Of a stretch of 40,689 bases of DNA, positions 30,167 to 39,136 are shown piece by piece. How positions within the stretch are numbered: position 1 is the first letter of the stretch; each line of letters starts with the position of its first letter. This DNA comes from Formivibrio sp. Lineage in GTDB: Bacteria > Pseudomonadota > Gammaproteobacteria > Burkholderiales > Chitinibacteraceae. The notes beneath the pieces were generated by a model. The model had not been told where the DNA came from, searched no databases, and worked only from the letters and a program-made list of their open reading frames with translations. The stretch is taken from NCBI GenBank assembly GCA_031291275.1, contig JARLJJ010000568.1:1-40689 (forward strand), written 5' to 3'. A program made the position numbers and the translations under genes.

Positions 30167-31270
30167 ATGGCAAAAGCAATGATTCTGGCCGCAGGCCAAG
30201 GCACCCGAGTTCGCCCACTGACCCGCGACACCCCAAAACCGATGATTCCGATTCTTGGCAAGCCCGTGCTGGAATACATCATCGAGCATCTTGCACTGCA
30301 CGGGGTGAAGGAAATCATGATCAACGTTGCCTTCATGCACCAGAGGATTGAGGAATACTTTGGCGATGGTCATCGTTGGGGCGTCGAGATCGGCTACTCC
30401 TACGAAGGCGCCTATGAGCATGGCGATATCATTCCCAAGCCCAAGGGCTCGGCCGGCGGCATGAAGTACATCCAGGACAACAGCGGATTCTTCAATGAAA
30501 CCACGCTGGTGCTATGCGGCGATGCCATCATCGATCTGGATATTGGCGCCGCGCTGCATGAACACAAAACCAAGGGTGCCATTGCCAGCGTCGTGGCACT
30601 GAATGTTCCGCGCGAAGAAGTGAAGAACTACGGCATTGTGGTGGCCGACAAGCAAGGCAAGATTCTCTCGTTCCAGGAAAAACCCTCTCCCGAAGAAGCC
30701 AAGAGCACGCTGGCCTCGACCGGTATCTATATCTTCGAACCCGAGGCGCTGGATCATGTGCCTTCCGGCAAAGTCTACGACATCGGCGGCGACCTGTTTC
30801 CCGCCTTGACCGCCAAAGGGCTGCCATTTTATGCCCAGAACCGTTTCTTCAACTGGATCGACATCGGCCGCGTCACCGATTACTGGTCGGTACTACAGCG
30901 CGTATTGCGTGGCGAAGTCGCCATGATGGATATGCCGGGCAAGGAAGTCCGCCCCGGCGTATGGGTGGGCCTGAATACCCATATTGATTGGGACAAAGTC
31001 ACCATCGAAGGCCCGGTTTATATCGGTTCCAGCGTGAAGATCGAGCCGGGCGCCAAGATCATCGGCCCGACCTGGATCGGCCATGGCAGCCATCTGCGAC
31101 CCAACAGCACGGTTGTGCGCTCGGTCCTGTTCGAATACACCCGCATCGGCGAAGGCATGATCTTTACCGAAATGATCGTGTCGTCGGACTATTGCGTAGA
31201 CCGTACTGGCGATACGATGTACGTCGGCGATGACCAGTGTGCCTTGCGTTGGGGCGACTCACGCCGCTAG
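30167..31270 (+). CDS. Sugar-phosphate nucleotidyltransferase (NDP-sugar pyrophosphorylase)
   Basis: 367 residues. GT-A-type N-terminal domain (1-235) with MILAAGQGTRVRPLTRDTPKPMI in the family form GxGTRxRPLT...PKPM, ligands LVLCGDAIIDLDIG (metal-binding Asp) and FNWIDIGRVTDYW. The C-terminal left-handed beta-helix (about 255-340: GVWVGLNTHI, GPVYIGSSVKIEPGAKIIGP, TWIGHGSHLRPNSTVVRSVL) is of the kind seen in mannose-1-phosphate guanylyltransferases and glucose-1-phosphate transferases. It makes an NDP-sugar for surface polysaccharide; the base and sugar are not decided by the motifs. SD GGAGAATTG precedes ATG 30167. A terminator follows at 31339. Confidence 0.85.
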   Translation: MAKAMILAAGQGTRVRPLTRDTPKPMIPILGKPVLEYIIEHLALHGVKEIMINVAFMHQRIEEYFGDGHRWGVEIGYSYEGAYEHGDIIPKPKGSAGGMKYIQDNSGFFNETTLVLCGDAIIDLDIGAALHEHKTKGAIASVVALNVPREEVKNYGIVVADKQGKILSFQEKPSPEEAKSTLASTGIYIFEPEALDHVPSGKVYDIGGDLFPALTAKGLPFYAQNRFFNWIDIGRVTDYWSVLQRVLRGEVAMMDMPGKEVRPGVWVGLNTHIDWDKVTIEGPVYIGSSVKIEPGAKIIGPTWIGHGSHLRPNSTVVRSVLFEYTRIGEGMIFTEMIVSSDYCVDRTGDTMYVGDDQCALRWGDSRR

Positions 31271-31338
31271 GCAAGCATGAACAATTGCTGCGAAGGCGCA
31301 TGACTGCCTTGGCCTTATGCAGCTAAACCCTTAAACCC

Positions 31339-31370
31339 GTGCCGGACTCAACGCCGGCACTTTGTATTTT
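31339..31370 (+). terminator. Rho-independent terminator of the nucleotidyltransferase gene
   Basis: GTGCCGG-ACTCAACG-CCGGCAC followed by TTTGTATTTT; 7-bp stem, 68 bp after the stop. Confidence 0.7.
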
Positions 31371-31384
31371 AAGAACTGACAGAC

Positions 31385-33232
31385 ATGCGATCTGAACGCC
31401 ACCGCCTCGAACTGCTCTCCCCGGCCAAGAATCTGGCATCCGGGCGCGAGGCGATCATTCACGGTGCCGACGCGGTGTATATCGGCGGACCGGCATTCGG
31501 CGCGCGCGCTGCCGCTGGCAATTCGATAGCCGATATCGGCGAACTGGCCGAATTCGCCCATCGTTACCGCGCCCGCGTGCTGGTCGCGCTCAACACCATC
31601 CTGCACGATCACGAACTGGAAGACGCGCGCAAGCTGGTCTGGCAGCTATACGAGGCCGGCGCCGATGCGCTGATCGTGCAGGACATGGGCCTGCTGCAAC
31701 TCGATCTGCCGTCGATTGCGCTGCATGCCAGCACGCAGACCGACAACCGCAGCGTGCAGAAAGTGCGCTTTCTGCAGGATGCCGGTTTCTCGCAGATCGT
31801 GCTCGCGCGCGAGCTTTCGCTAGAACAGATCGGCGCCATCGCGGCCGAAACCTCGGCAGTGCTGGAATTCTTCATCCACGGCGCGTTGTGCGTAAGCTAC
31901 AGCGGCCAGTGCTACATCAGCCACGCGCAGACCGGGCGCAGCGCCAATCGCGGCGAATGCGCGCAACTGTGCCGCCTGCCCTACTCATTGAGCGATGGCG
32001 CCGGCAACGTGATCGCGCAAGACCAGCACCTCTTGTCGCTCAAGGACATGAACCAGAGCCACAACCTGCGCGCGCTGATCGACGCCGGCATCAGCTCGTT
32101 CAAGATCGAGGGGCGGCTGAAAGACCTGAGCTACGTAAAGAACGTCACCGCGCATTACCGCCGCCTGCTCGACGAGCAGCTCACCGATCTGCCCGGCTAC
32201 CGGCGCGCCTCTAGCGGCATTTGCGAGTTCTTCTTTACGCCGCAACCGGAAAAAAGTTTCAACCGCGGCGCGACCGATTACTTCCTCACCGGGCGCAAGA
32301 TCGACATCGGTTCGTTCCTTAGCCCCAAGTTCGCCGGCGAGCCCATCGGCAAGATCACGCGACTGAACCCGCAATGGTTCGAGATCGACAGCGCGGCCGA
32401 GATCCACAACGGCGACGGTTTCAGCTACTTCAACACCAAGAACGAGCTGGTGGGCTTGCGCATCAACCGCGCGCAAGGCTTGCGCCTGTTCCCGAACGAA
32501 ATGCCGCCTAATCTGGCCGTGGGCATGGCGCTGTACCGCAACCTCGATCACGAGTTCGAAAAGCAGTTGGAAAAGAAATCGGCCGAGCGCCGCGTCCGCA
32601 TCGACCTGCAACTCGCGGACGTGCCCGATGGCTTGGCGCTGACACTAATCGATGAAGACGGCGTGACGGCCACGGCCACGCAGACGCACGCCAAGGAAGC
32701 GGCGCGCGATGCAGAACGCGCCGAACAAGGCATGCGCGATGCGCTGGCCAAACTCGGTAACACGATGTTCATCGCCAACGCCATCACGCTCGATATCGCT
32801 CAAGCTTGGTTCGTGCCGGCTTCGGCACTCAACACGCTACGCCGCGAAGCCGTGGAGAAACTGGACGCCGCGCGCGCTGCGGCCTATGTCCGACCCGAAC
32901 GTTGGGTGCCCGTTTCGCCGCCCGTGGCCTATCCAAGCGACACGCTCAGTTATCTGGGCAACGTCAACAATAAAGCCGCGCGCGAGTTCTACGCCGCGCA
33001 TGGCGTAAAGCAGATCGCCCCGGCCTTCGAGCAGAACCGCGAGGCGGGCGAAGTCTCGCTGATGATCACCAAACACTGCCTGCGCTACAGCTTCAACCTC
33101 TGTCCGAAGCAAGTGAAAGGCACCCGGCCCGATCCGCTGCAGCTCGTGCGCGGGCAGGACCGCTACACGCTGCGCTTTGATTGCAAACGCTGCGAAATGC
33201 ATGTCGTTGGACGACTTAAAAAGAAAGGCTGA
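31385..33232 (+). CDS. rlhA: U32-family RNA hydroxylation protein, RlhA (YdcP)-like
   Basis: 615 residues. N-terminal U32 domain (1-280): LELLSPAKNLASGREAIIHG, GADAVYIGGPAFGARA, ALIVQDMGLLQ, STQTDNRSVQ, FIHGALCVSYSGQCYIS, then CAQLCRLPYSL. Several Cys here (CVSYSGQC, GECAQLCR) and in the C-terminal NLCPKQVKGTRPDPL and FDCKRCEMHV form the iron-sulfur-cluster-type set of the family. The long C-terminal part (DUF3656 collagenase-like) distinguishes RlhA, which with prephenate hydroxylates 23S rRNA C2501 in E. coli, from the shorter TrhP/YegQ acting on tRNA. It is a single gene after a terminator; the SDR follows 3 bases after its stop and is probably cotranscribed. Confidence 0.85.
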   Translation: MRSERHRLELLSPAKNLASGREAIIHGADAVYIGGPAFGARAAAGNSIADIGELAEFAHRYRARVLVALNTILHDHELEDARKLVWQLYEAGADALIVQDMGLLQLDLPSIALHASTQTDNRSVQKVRFLQDAGFSQIVLARELSLEQIGAIAAETSAVLEFFIHGALCVSYSGQCYISHAQTGRSANRGECAQLCRLPYSLSDGAGNVIAQDQHLLSLKDMNQSHNLRALIDAGISSFKIEGRLKDLSYVKNVTAHYRRLLDEQLTDLPGYRRASSGICEFFFTPQPEKSFNRGATDYFLTGRKIDIGSFLSPKFAGEPIGKITRLNPQWFEIDSAAEIHNGDGFSYFNTKNELVGLRINRAQGLRLFPNEMPPNLAVGMALYRNLDHEFEKQLEKKSAERRVRIDLQLADVPDGLALTLIDEDGVTATATQTHAKEAARDAERAEQGMRDALAKLGNTMFIANAITLDIAQAWFVPASALNTLRREAVEKLDAARAAAYVRPERWVPVSPPVAYPSDTLSYLGNVNNKAAREFYAAHGVKQIAPAFEQNREAGEVSLMITKHCLRYSFNLCPKQVKGTRPDPLQLVRGQDRYTLRFDCKRCEMHVVGRLKKKG

Positions 33233-33235
33233 AAC

Positions 33236-34099
33236 ATGACCCAACCCACCATCCTGATCACCGGCTGCTCCAGCGGCATCGGCCTCGCCTGTGCGCAGGG
33301 CCTCGTCGTGCGCGGCTGGCGCGTATTCGCCACGGTGCGGCGCGAGGAAGACGCGGTGCAACTCACCGGCGCAGAAGTGTTGTTTTTGGAGCAGACCGAT
33401 TCGGCCAGCGTGCAAGCCTGTGCCTCCGAAGTATTGAACCGCACGGCGGGCAAGCTCGATGCGGTGTTCTGCAATGCGGGGCTGGGCGTACCCGGCGCGG
33501 TGGAAGACCTAGCAAGAGAGGCGTTGCGCTTCCAATTCGAGACCAACGTGTTCGGCACCATCGAGCTGATCAATGCCTTGCTGCCGGCGATGCGCAAGCA
33601 GGGCCACGGCAAGATCCTGATCAACAGTTCGATCCTGGGCTTTGCCGCAATGCCGTACCGCGGTGCCTACAACGCCAGCAAGTACGCGCTGGAAGGCTTT
33701 GCCGATACGCTGCGTCAGGAACTGTACGGATCGAACATCTTCGTTTCGCTGGTCGAACCCGGCCCGATCAAGAGCCGCTTCCGCGCTGCAGCGCAGGCGC
33801 AGTTCGCGCGCTGGATCAAGCCGGATGCGAGTTTCCACCATGCAGCCTATGGCGCGATGGCGGCGCGGCTGGCCAAGCCCGGCGTGGCCAATCCGTTTAC
33901 CCTGGGGCCGGAAGCGGTGCTGGCCGATGTCTGGCGCGCGCTGCAGGCCAAGCGCCCGGCCGCACGTTATCGCGTGACCAAGCCGACCAAGGTTTTCTGG
34001 TATTTGCGCCGCCTGCTGCCAACGCGCTGGTTCGATTATGCGTCGCTGAAGGGATCGGGAGATGAGCCGGGGTTTGCCTACGGCCGTAGGCGGCATTAG
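33236..34099 (+). CDS. Short-chain dehydrogenase/reductase (SDR)
   Basis: 287 residues. TILITGCSSGIGLACAQGLV has the TGxxxGIG cofactor motif; FCNAGLG is the NNAG-like motif; INSSILGFAAMPYRGAYNAS gives the active-site Ser, and YNASK (Tyr and Lys) follows. NADP preference is suggested by Arg residues at the end of strand 2 (TVRREED). The C-terminal part (IKSRFRAAAQAQFA, YRVTKPTKVFWYLRRLLPTR) resembles the retinol-dehydrogenase-like SDRs. The substrate is not readable. The start is 4 bases after rlhA, with AAAGAAAGG as SD, so the two genes form one operon. Confidence 0.88.
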   Translation: MTQPTILITGCSSGIGLACAQGLVVRGWRVFATVRREEDAVQLTGAEVLFLEQTDSASVQACASEVLNRTAGKLDAVFCNAGLGVPGAVEDLAREALRFQFETNVFGTIELINALLPAMRKQGHGKILINSSILGFAAMPYRGAYNASKYALEGFADTLRQELYGSNIFVSLVEPGPIKSRFRAAAQAQFARWIKPDASFHHAAYGAMAARLAKPGVANPFTLGPEAVLADVWRALQAKRPAARYRVTKPTKVFWYLRRLLPTRWFDYASLKGSGDEPGFAYGRRRH

Positions 34100-34110
34100 A
34101 GCAAAAGCTG

Positions 34111-34205
34111 CCTGTTTTTTAACCATCTAAAGATTAGCGCAGCCAATCAGGGACTTGGGAAAGTTATCCACAGCTCACCCACACAGGCACCCACGGTTTC
34201 CGTGG
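34111..34205. repeat. Dispersed intergenic repeat, copy A
   Basis: 95 bp aligning without gaps to copy B (36219-36313), by eye about 58 of 95 bases identical. Conserved blocks: CCT(G/A)TTTTTTAA, ATCA..GG.CTTG, TCCACAGC...CCCACACA and TTTCCGTGG. Copy A contains a perfect DnaA-box sequence TTATCCACA (34164-34172) and ends in the hairpin CCACGG-TTT-CCGTGG. Confidence 0.6.
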
Positions 34206-34250
34206 ATCATCCACACAGTCACTGGCCAGTCCTGACACAGACTGGGAAAG

Positions 34251-34273
34251 AGCGCGTCAGCAACGCGCTTTTT
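34251..34273. terminator. Bidirectional terminator between SDR and TRAP gene
   Basis: AGCGCGT-CAGCA-ACGCGCT-TTTT for the rightward SDR. The hairpin overlaps the last codons of the leftward TRAP gene (stop at 34257), so the two converge on it. Confidence 0.65.
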
Positions 34274-35264
34274 CAACCATTTTGAGGAAAGGATTGATCA
34301 CATCGGCGCCAAAACTCGCCCGTAGAATTTTGTAGGCTGGTTTAACGGCAAGCTTGAACGGTGCCAGATCCGGGCGGTCCACTCGAACGCCAAAAAATTC
34401 CAGCTCTGCGATTTGCTGCATTTCATGCGATCTCATCAAATCACGGGCCAATAGTCCGGCCAGCTTTGATTCTTCACACAATATCTGCCGCTGCTCGGCA
34501 CTCAGACTGTCAAAGCAAGCCTTGTTGATGACATGTACCATGGCGCTGTAGTTATACCCCAACAGGGAAAGGTACTTCTGGGTATCGTACAGCTTCAACG
34601 CATGTATCACGGAAATAGGATTTTCCTCACCATCCACCAGCCCCTGACGGAGGCTCTGGGTTAGATGGATATACTCGATCGGTAGCGCCTCGGCCCCCAT
34701 GGCTTGAATCGCGGCACGTATTTGCAGGATGGGCGGCACACGGATTTTCAGCCCTTGCATGTCCTGCGGGACAAGAATTGGATGCAGGGAATTGCTGACA
34801 TGGCGAAAACCCAATTCCCAATTGCCCAGAAAGGACAGACCGATCCCGGCCAGGTCCGGCACCGCCCAATCCATGAATGCGTTGTCGAGCACCCGGTCGG
34901 CATGATCATAGTCATCGAATACGAAGGGCAAGCCGACACAGGCAAATTTGCGAGAGAAGGACGAAAAACGATCATGCGGCGGGATCGCCATATCCACCTT
35001 GCCGTCGACCACATGCTGCAATTGTTCGGCCAGCTGGCTGAGCACCCCGGTATGGATAATGTCTATTTCAAGCTGACCGTGCGTGCGCAGTGCCACATTG
35101 GCGGCAAATTGCTTGGCCGCCAGATACGCGGGATGACTCTCTCCGGCATAGTAGGCTAACGATAATCGTCGACTCTGGCTCATGGCCACCTCGCAGCAAA
35201 GCACAACAAATAAGAATCCTATCATCCATACGGGCAAGTCTTGTTGCGCCTTCCGGATCGTCAA
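34257..35264 (-). CDS. TRAP transporter solute-binding protein (DctP family), orphan
   Basis: 335 residues. Signal peptide RKAQQDLPVWMIGFLFVVLC with cleavage near AMS-QSRR; the TTG start at 35264 is kept because it supplies the charged n-region, though ATG 35225 is possible. The periplasmic DctP fold follows: LSLAYYAGESHPAYLAAKQF, VDGKVDMAIPPHDRFSSF, LPFVFDDYDHADRVLDN, and QGLKIRVPP with the conserved Arg that salt-bridges a carboxylate ligand, then QSLRQGLVDGEENPISVIHA. DctQ and DctM membrane parts are not beside it, so it may work with distant partners or as a sensor subunit. Ligand probably a carboxylic acid. Confidence 0.85.
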   Translation of the reverse strand: MTIRKAQQDLPVWMIGFLFVVLCCEVAMSQSRRLSLAYYAGESHPAYLAAKQFAANVALRTHGQLEIDIIHTGVLSQLAEQLQHVVDGKVDMAIPPHDRFSSFSRKFACVGLPFVFDDYDHADRVLDNAFMDWAVPDLAGIGLSFLGNWELGFRHVSNSLHPILVPQDMQGLKIRVPPILQIRAAIQAMGAEALPIEYIHLTQSLRQGLVDGEENPISVIHALKLYDTQKYLSLLGYNYSAMVHVINKACFDSLSAEQRQILCEESKLAGLLARDLMRSHEMQQIAELEFFGVRVDRPDLAPFKLAVKPAYKILRASFGADVINPFLKMVEKARC

Positions 35265-35295
35265 ACCGGTTGGCCGACTTGCGCAGGCAATGCGC

Positions 35296-35973
35296 TTACT
35301 TCAACGCCCCGAATACCGTCTTCAGAATCCGGCTGCCCTGCCCGAGCGGATCGGCGCGAATCGCGCGTTCCTGTTCGGCGATCATGAAAAAAAGTCCATC
35401 AACCGCCTTGTTGGTGACGAACTGGTCCAGATTGGCATCTTCTTGCTTCACCAAACCAAACTGGGCAGCTTGGCCGGCATACTGGTTATAGACATCGGCC
35501 AGTTGCACCTGCGCCGTGGCTGCCTTGACCTTGGGGAGAAAACGCTGGGCAATCAGTTGCCCGCTGCTTTGCCGGAAATAACGGGTCAGACTGTCATCCG
35601 GCCCGGTGAGCACATTCTTGATATCGGCAACGGACATTTTACGGATCGAATCGAGCAGGATGGGCCTGGCTTCGGTCACGGCCATTTCCGCCGCCCGGTT
35701 CATGCGCACAATCAGTTCATCGGTCATTTTGTTCATGCCAAAACGTCCGAGTACCTGATCGACCTGCGCCAGCGATGGCGGCAAGGGAATCTTCACGCTG
35801 GGGTTGCCCAGATAGCCATCCGGCTTGGCCAAGGCCGAGACGGCCGCCTCGGCACCCCGAACCAGTGCCTCCTTGGCACCCTGACTGGCCTGCTGGTTGG
35901 TGATGCTGCTCCAGTCCTGAGCCCAGGCGGGCGCCGCGAGCAGTAAAGTCAGCACTAACCAGAGAATACGCAT
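35296..35973 (-). CDS. DUF4197-family exported protein
   Basis: 225 residues with a signal peptide (RILWLVLTLLLAAPAWA, cut before QDWSS). The mature part is helical with ASQGAKEALVRGAEAAVSAL, SVKIPLPPSLAQVDQVLGRF, NRAAEMAVTEARPILLDSI and MSVADIKNVLTGPDDSLTRY, then TNKAVDGLFFMIAEQERAIR, the pattern of DUF4197. Periplasmic, function unknown. It lies 32 bp upstream of the TRAP gene on the same strand and may be cotranscribed with it. No SD is evident. Confidence 0.85.
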   Translation of the reverse strand: MRILWLVLTLLLAAPAWAQDWSSITNQQASQGAKEALVRGAEAAVSALAKPDGYLGNPSVKIPLPPSLAQVDQVLGRFGMNKMTDELIVRMNRAAEMAVTEARPILLDSIRKMSVADIKNVLTGPDDSLTRYFRQSSGQLIAQRFLPKVKAATAQVQLADVYNQYAGQAAQFGLVKQEDANLDQFVTNKAVDGLFFMIAEQERAIRADPLGQGSRILKTVFGALK

Positions 35974-37636
35974 GGTCCAAGCCCCAGGAGCAAGATGGTG
36001 CTAATGAGAATACGACAAAATTCGCATGCAATGGATAAAGCGAACAAGAAAATGCAGAAAAGCGAGTGAAAATCTGCTCGTTTACAACGTCATGACAATT
36101 CAACCGATGACCCCGGACAGACTAGCGAAACTGTAAGCCAGCCAACGCGCCCAATCAGAGCGGCATGGGTTAGAACCCTCCAAGCAGAACACGTTTGACC
36201 GCCGCTTGCCCCGCACAGCCTATTTTTTAATCTCTGCCAAGTTCTGCCTCTGGATCAATGGCTTGACCGACTTGTCCACAGCCTGCCCACACAAGTACTC
36301 AGAATTTCCGTGGGCAAGTGGGGATAGGTTTTATGCACATGCGGCACGAGGGTTAGAGCTGTTTTCCGAAGGGACTCAATCGGCAAAGCCGATCATCGCC
36401 GCACAGCGGGCAGAAAGGGATGTTTGTTTCGACAAACACCTTTGACCGAAGGGATTCCTGTTGGACACCCCCAAGCAGCCCCCAACGGCCGGAGTTCCTC
36501 GGCGGCTTTGCTGGGGATATGAAAATCGTCAGCCCTTACAAGCTACCGGGGTATTCGCCAACCCGTGAAGCCTGGGTTAGTCCTTGAGGGCATCTCACAG
36601 GAATTCGGTCTGGTCATAACCCGGATCGCCACAGGCAATGTTCGGCACAATGCGCAATGCTTATTGCTTACATGGATTCCGCAAAATTGCGGCAAAGGCC
36701 CTGAAGATGGCTAGCAACCGGCCGATTTGATGAAAATTTGGACGAAAAGAGAAGAGAAAACAGTTTTTTGAAATTCAGAAGAGAAAAACCGAAGGTGGAG
36801 TTTGGTTTTTCACCGGCCGGCTATAGATTATTCAATGACTCTCCATTCCTAATTGTAATGGTGAATGTCCGATGTATTTTTCCTAATAAGTTCCATGAGT
36901 ATTTTTAAAAAAATTTGACTTATTAACGGTTTGCCAAGATGCAAGTTAATTTGGCATTTTATTGAAGGCCACACACAGGAGGATGCCGTAATTTATCGTT
37001 ATCGGAGCAAAGCAAAAGGCAATGAACAAAATGTTCACATCCAATGTATATTGATATCGCTATTGGTCAGTATTGCCACAGATAAAATGACATTAATTGC
37101 ACCTGGACCATCATCCGTACCAGGTACCGTATTTTAAATATTTTTTTAAAATTCATCGAAGGTAGCGATAAAAATGCAAATATCTTCCGGACTAAAAAAG
37201 GAAAGTTTATTTCGAATATAACCTGATCACATTTCCAGGCATGAAGTAATAATCCACCGGATTCCATGAAAATGCCAAGTCAGAAAATTAGCTAATTTAA
37301 TATCAATCCCGGAAATATACTTGATGAGTACACGACGGTACAGCTCGATATTACCTGCGGCGAATCGGGGATGACATTTACAATTAAATGTAACGAATAC
37401 ATTAGCGCACAAATTATTTAAGTGACGAGATAATTTTGTGTGCAGCATTGCAACATGGATTTTATAGCGATGAAACCATTGGTGCTTCCTCCCGAATAAA
37501 TGCCATAACATTGCTTAATTAATAGTGGATTTTAATAGTAGTAATGGTTTATCAGGCGCAGTAACAGGCCAAGTAATTGCTTGTCAAAAAAAAGCAATAA
37601 TCCGTGTATTTTTTTAACCTTTAGAGGATGGTTAGT
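35974..37636. other. Gene-free 1.66-kb stretch: normal-GC part with repeat, then AT-rich porin upstream region
   Basis: No reading frame here looks like a gene; short frames (e.g. 36206-36445 rightward) have unlikely composition. 36219-36313 is copy B of the dispersed repeat. A palindrome GGGTTAGAACCC is at 36168-36179. From about 36730 to 37620 the sequence is much richer in A and T than the rest of the window, with ACCTGG/CCAGGT arms at about 37099-37126. The rightward frame 36931-37137 (starting with TTG, no SD) is probably chance. The region may be the long regulatory region of the porin or acquired DNA that has lost its genes. Confidence 0.5.
36219..36313. repeat. Dispersed intergenic repeat, copy B
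   Basis: Same length and blocks as copy A (34111-34205). The DnaA-like box is TTGTCCACA (36272-36280), and the 3' hairpin is imperfect (CCCACACAAG.../TTTCCGTGGG). Both copies are oriented alike, 2.1 kb apart, in gaps between genes. Confidence 0.55.
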
Positions 37637-38728
37637 ATGAATAAGATTATGGCAGGAATGATCGCTTCCCTGTTTGTTGCTCCTGTGGTTATGGCAGATG
37701 TAACAATTTATGGCTCGGCTCGTAGTGTTGTTCAGTACGACAATATTGCAACGCCCACTGGTCAAGGTGATTTCTCTCACATTCGCCTGGCAGATGACAA
37801 TTCCCGCCTTGGTTTCAAAGGTACCGATAAGCTCGACAACGGCCTGAATGTTTCGTGGATGGTGGAAAACCGCATTCGCTTTGGTTCCAGCAGTATTGAT
37901 GGCACTAACAATTCCTCGGTCGGCTGGGGTAACCGCTACGACTGGATCGCGGTAAAGGGCGATTTCGGTCAATTTAGAGCGGGTCGTTTTGACGATATTA
38001 TTGATGACACCTGTGGTGATTTTTATTTGGGCGTGGCAAATATTGAAGAAACTAGCGGTACCCAGTTCCTTGAAATTCGTCGTTATAACGCGCGCGCAAA
38101 CAATTTGCTCACTTACACTTCGCCATCCTTGAATGGTTTTGTTGTCAAAGCCCAGTATGATTTTGGTAGCAAGGACCTTACAGCTGGCACCAACACCTCT
38201 GCTTACTCTACAACTGCCTTCTACAACAGCAAGCTGTTCGATATTGGCGCAGGCTACAAACACGTCAATGACGTTTTTGCTGGCACTGGTGTTAATTTGA
38301 CCAGCACGTCTACTCATCACGGCGATGCACTTAATTACTACATTGCCGGTGCCAATTTGAAGCCAATCAGTGGTCTGAATCTTGGCCTTGCTTGGGATCA
38401 CAGCGAGAAGTCATACGCTTCTGGTGCAAACACAATTAAGCAAGATGGTTTTGCCCTCGGCGCTCTGTACACTATTGGTAAATTGCAGGTTGGCTTGGCC
38501 GCCGGCCTGTTGAAAGACACCAAAGGCGCTGCAATTGATACTGATACCGGCTCTAAGTCCATTAACTTAGGCTACCAGTACATGCTGAGCAAACAAACCT
38601 CCATCATCGGCGGTGTTAGCTATGTTAAAAACGGTGCGAACCTTGTTGCTGGTTCAAACACCGTTTCCAATTCTGTGGCCGGTGCCAAAATTACCAGCAT
38701 CTCCACAGGTATTCGTACTGACTTTTGA
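37637..38728 (+). CDS. Outer-membrane porin (betaproteobacterial general porin type)
   Basis: 363 residues. Signal peptide NKIMAGMIASLFVAPVVMA, then DVTIYGSARSVVQYDN. Beta-strands with alternating residues follow, e.g. SRLGFKGTDKLDNGLNVSWM, WIAVKGDFGQFRAGRFDD, NLLTYTSPSLNGFVVKAQYD, GLNLGLAWDHSEKS and SKSINLGYQYMLSKQTSIIG. The C-terminal ISTGIRTDF ends in Phe, the usual BAM signal. The family forms trimeric 16-strand channels for small solutes. ATG 37637 is preferred to 37628 because AGAGG stands 9 bases before it. The codons are more AT-rich than the nif genes, like the region upstream. A strong terminator follows at 38789. Confidence 0.92.
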   Translation: MNKIMAGMIASLFVAPVVMADVTIYGSARSVVQYDNIATPTGQGDFSHIRLADDNSRLGFKGTDKLDNGLNVSWMVENRIRFGSSSIDGTNNSSVGWGNRYDWIAVKGDFGQFRAGRFDDIIDDTCGDFYLGVANIEETSGTQFLEIRRYNARANNLLTYTSPSLNGFVVKAQYDFGSKDLTAGTNTSAYSTTAFYNSKLFDIGAGYKHVNDVFAGTGVNLTSTSTHHGDALNYYIAGANLKPISGLNLGLAWDHSEKSYASGANTIKQDGFALGALYTIGKLQVGLAAGLLKDTKGAAIDTDTGSKSINLGYQYMLSKQTSIIGGVSYVKNGANLVAGSNTVSNSVAGAKITSISTGIRTDF

Positions 38729-38788
38729 GTATCGATGCGAGGCTGGATGAGGATTGATTTGACCTCGCCCATGCTTGAAATGCTGGAA

Positions 38789-38823
38789 TACAGGATGGCA
38801 GTTCGCAAGACTGCCATCCTGTA
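38789..38823 (+). terminator. Long hairpin after the porin gene
   Basis: TACAGGATGGCAGT-TCGCAAG-ACTGCCATCCTGTA: perfect 14-bp stem, 60 bp after the stop, followed by GTTGGTG (no clear T-run). Confidence 0.65.
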
Positions 38824-39136
38824 GTTGGTGTACTTCGCTGCATTTTTATCTCTGTTTCCAATTTACCTGCGGTAAAGGCAGGATTTTTTATCTTTCTGGT
38901 GTTTTTTGTCGGTGCAAGAAACGTAAAGAAGCTCCGCAATCTCGGCTTAGAACGACTCTTTGCAGAGTTGCCACAGCCCGAGGGGCAATGACAGGCAAGA
39001 ATTGAAGTTGCCATCATTTGGGCGAAGGTAGCCAACGGAAATGCAGCTCCAGTACTGCCCCGCATCCTGAACCCCAGCCTTTGCTCCGAAGAAGATACCC
39101 TTGGGGTACGGCAGGAGGTAACGACCCCAACCTTAT
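38824..39136. other. Gene-free gap between porin terminator and nifM
   Basis: Nothing convincing. GGTAAAGGCAGG and a T-run ATTTTTTATCTTTCTGG at 38870-38897 are visible. Short frames on both strands have unlikely composition. nifM ends at the right border on the other strand. Confidence 0.4.

Noticed and set aside
34164..34172. DnaA box as sign of a replication origin
   Set aside because: A single box within a dispersed repeat, with no DnaA cluster, AT-rich unwinding element or dnaA/dnaN genes near it.
36206..36445. 79-codon rightward frame
   Set aside because: No SD, Cys/His/Ser-rich random-like composition, and it lies over the dispersed repeat copy B.
37227..37511. 94-codon leftward frame in the AT-rich region
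   Set aside because: No SD, no recognisable composition; it is antisense to the region before the porin and probably chance.
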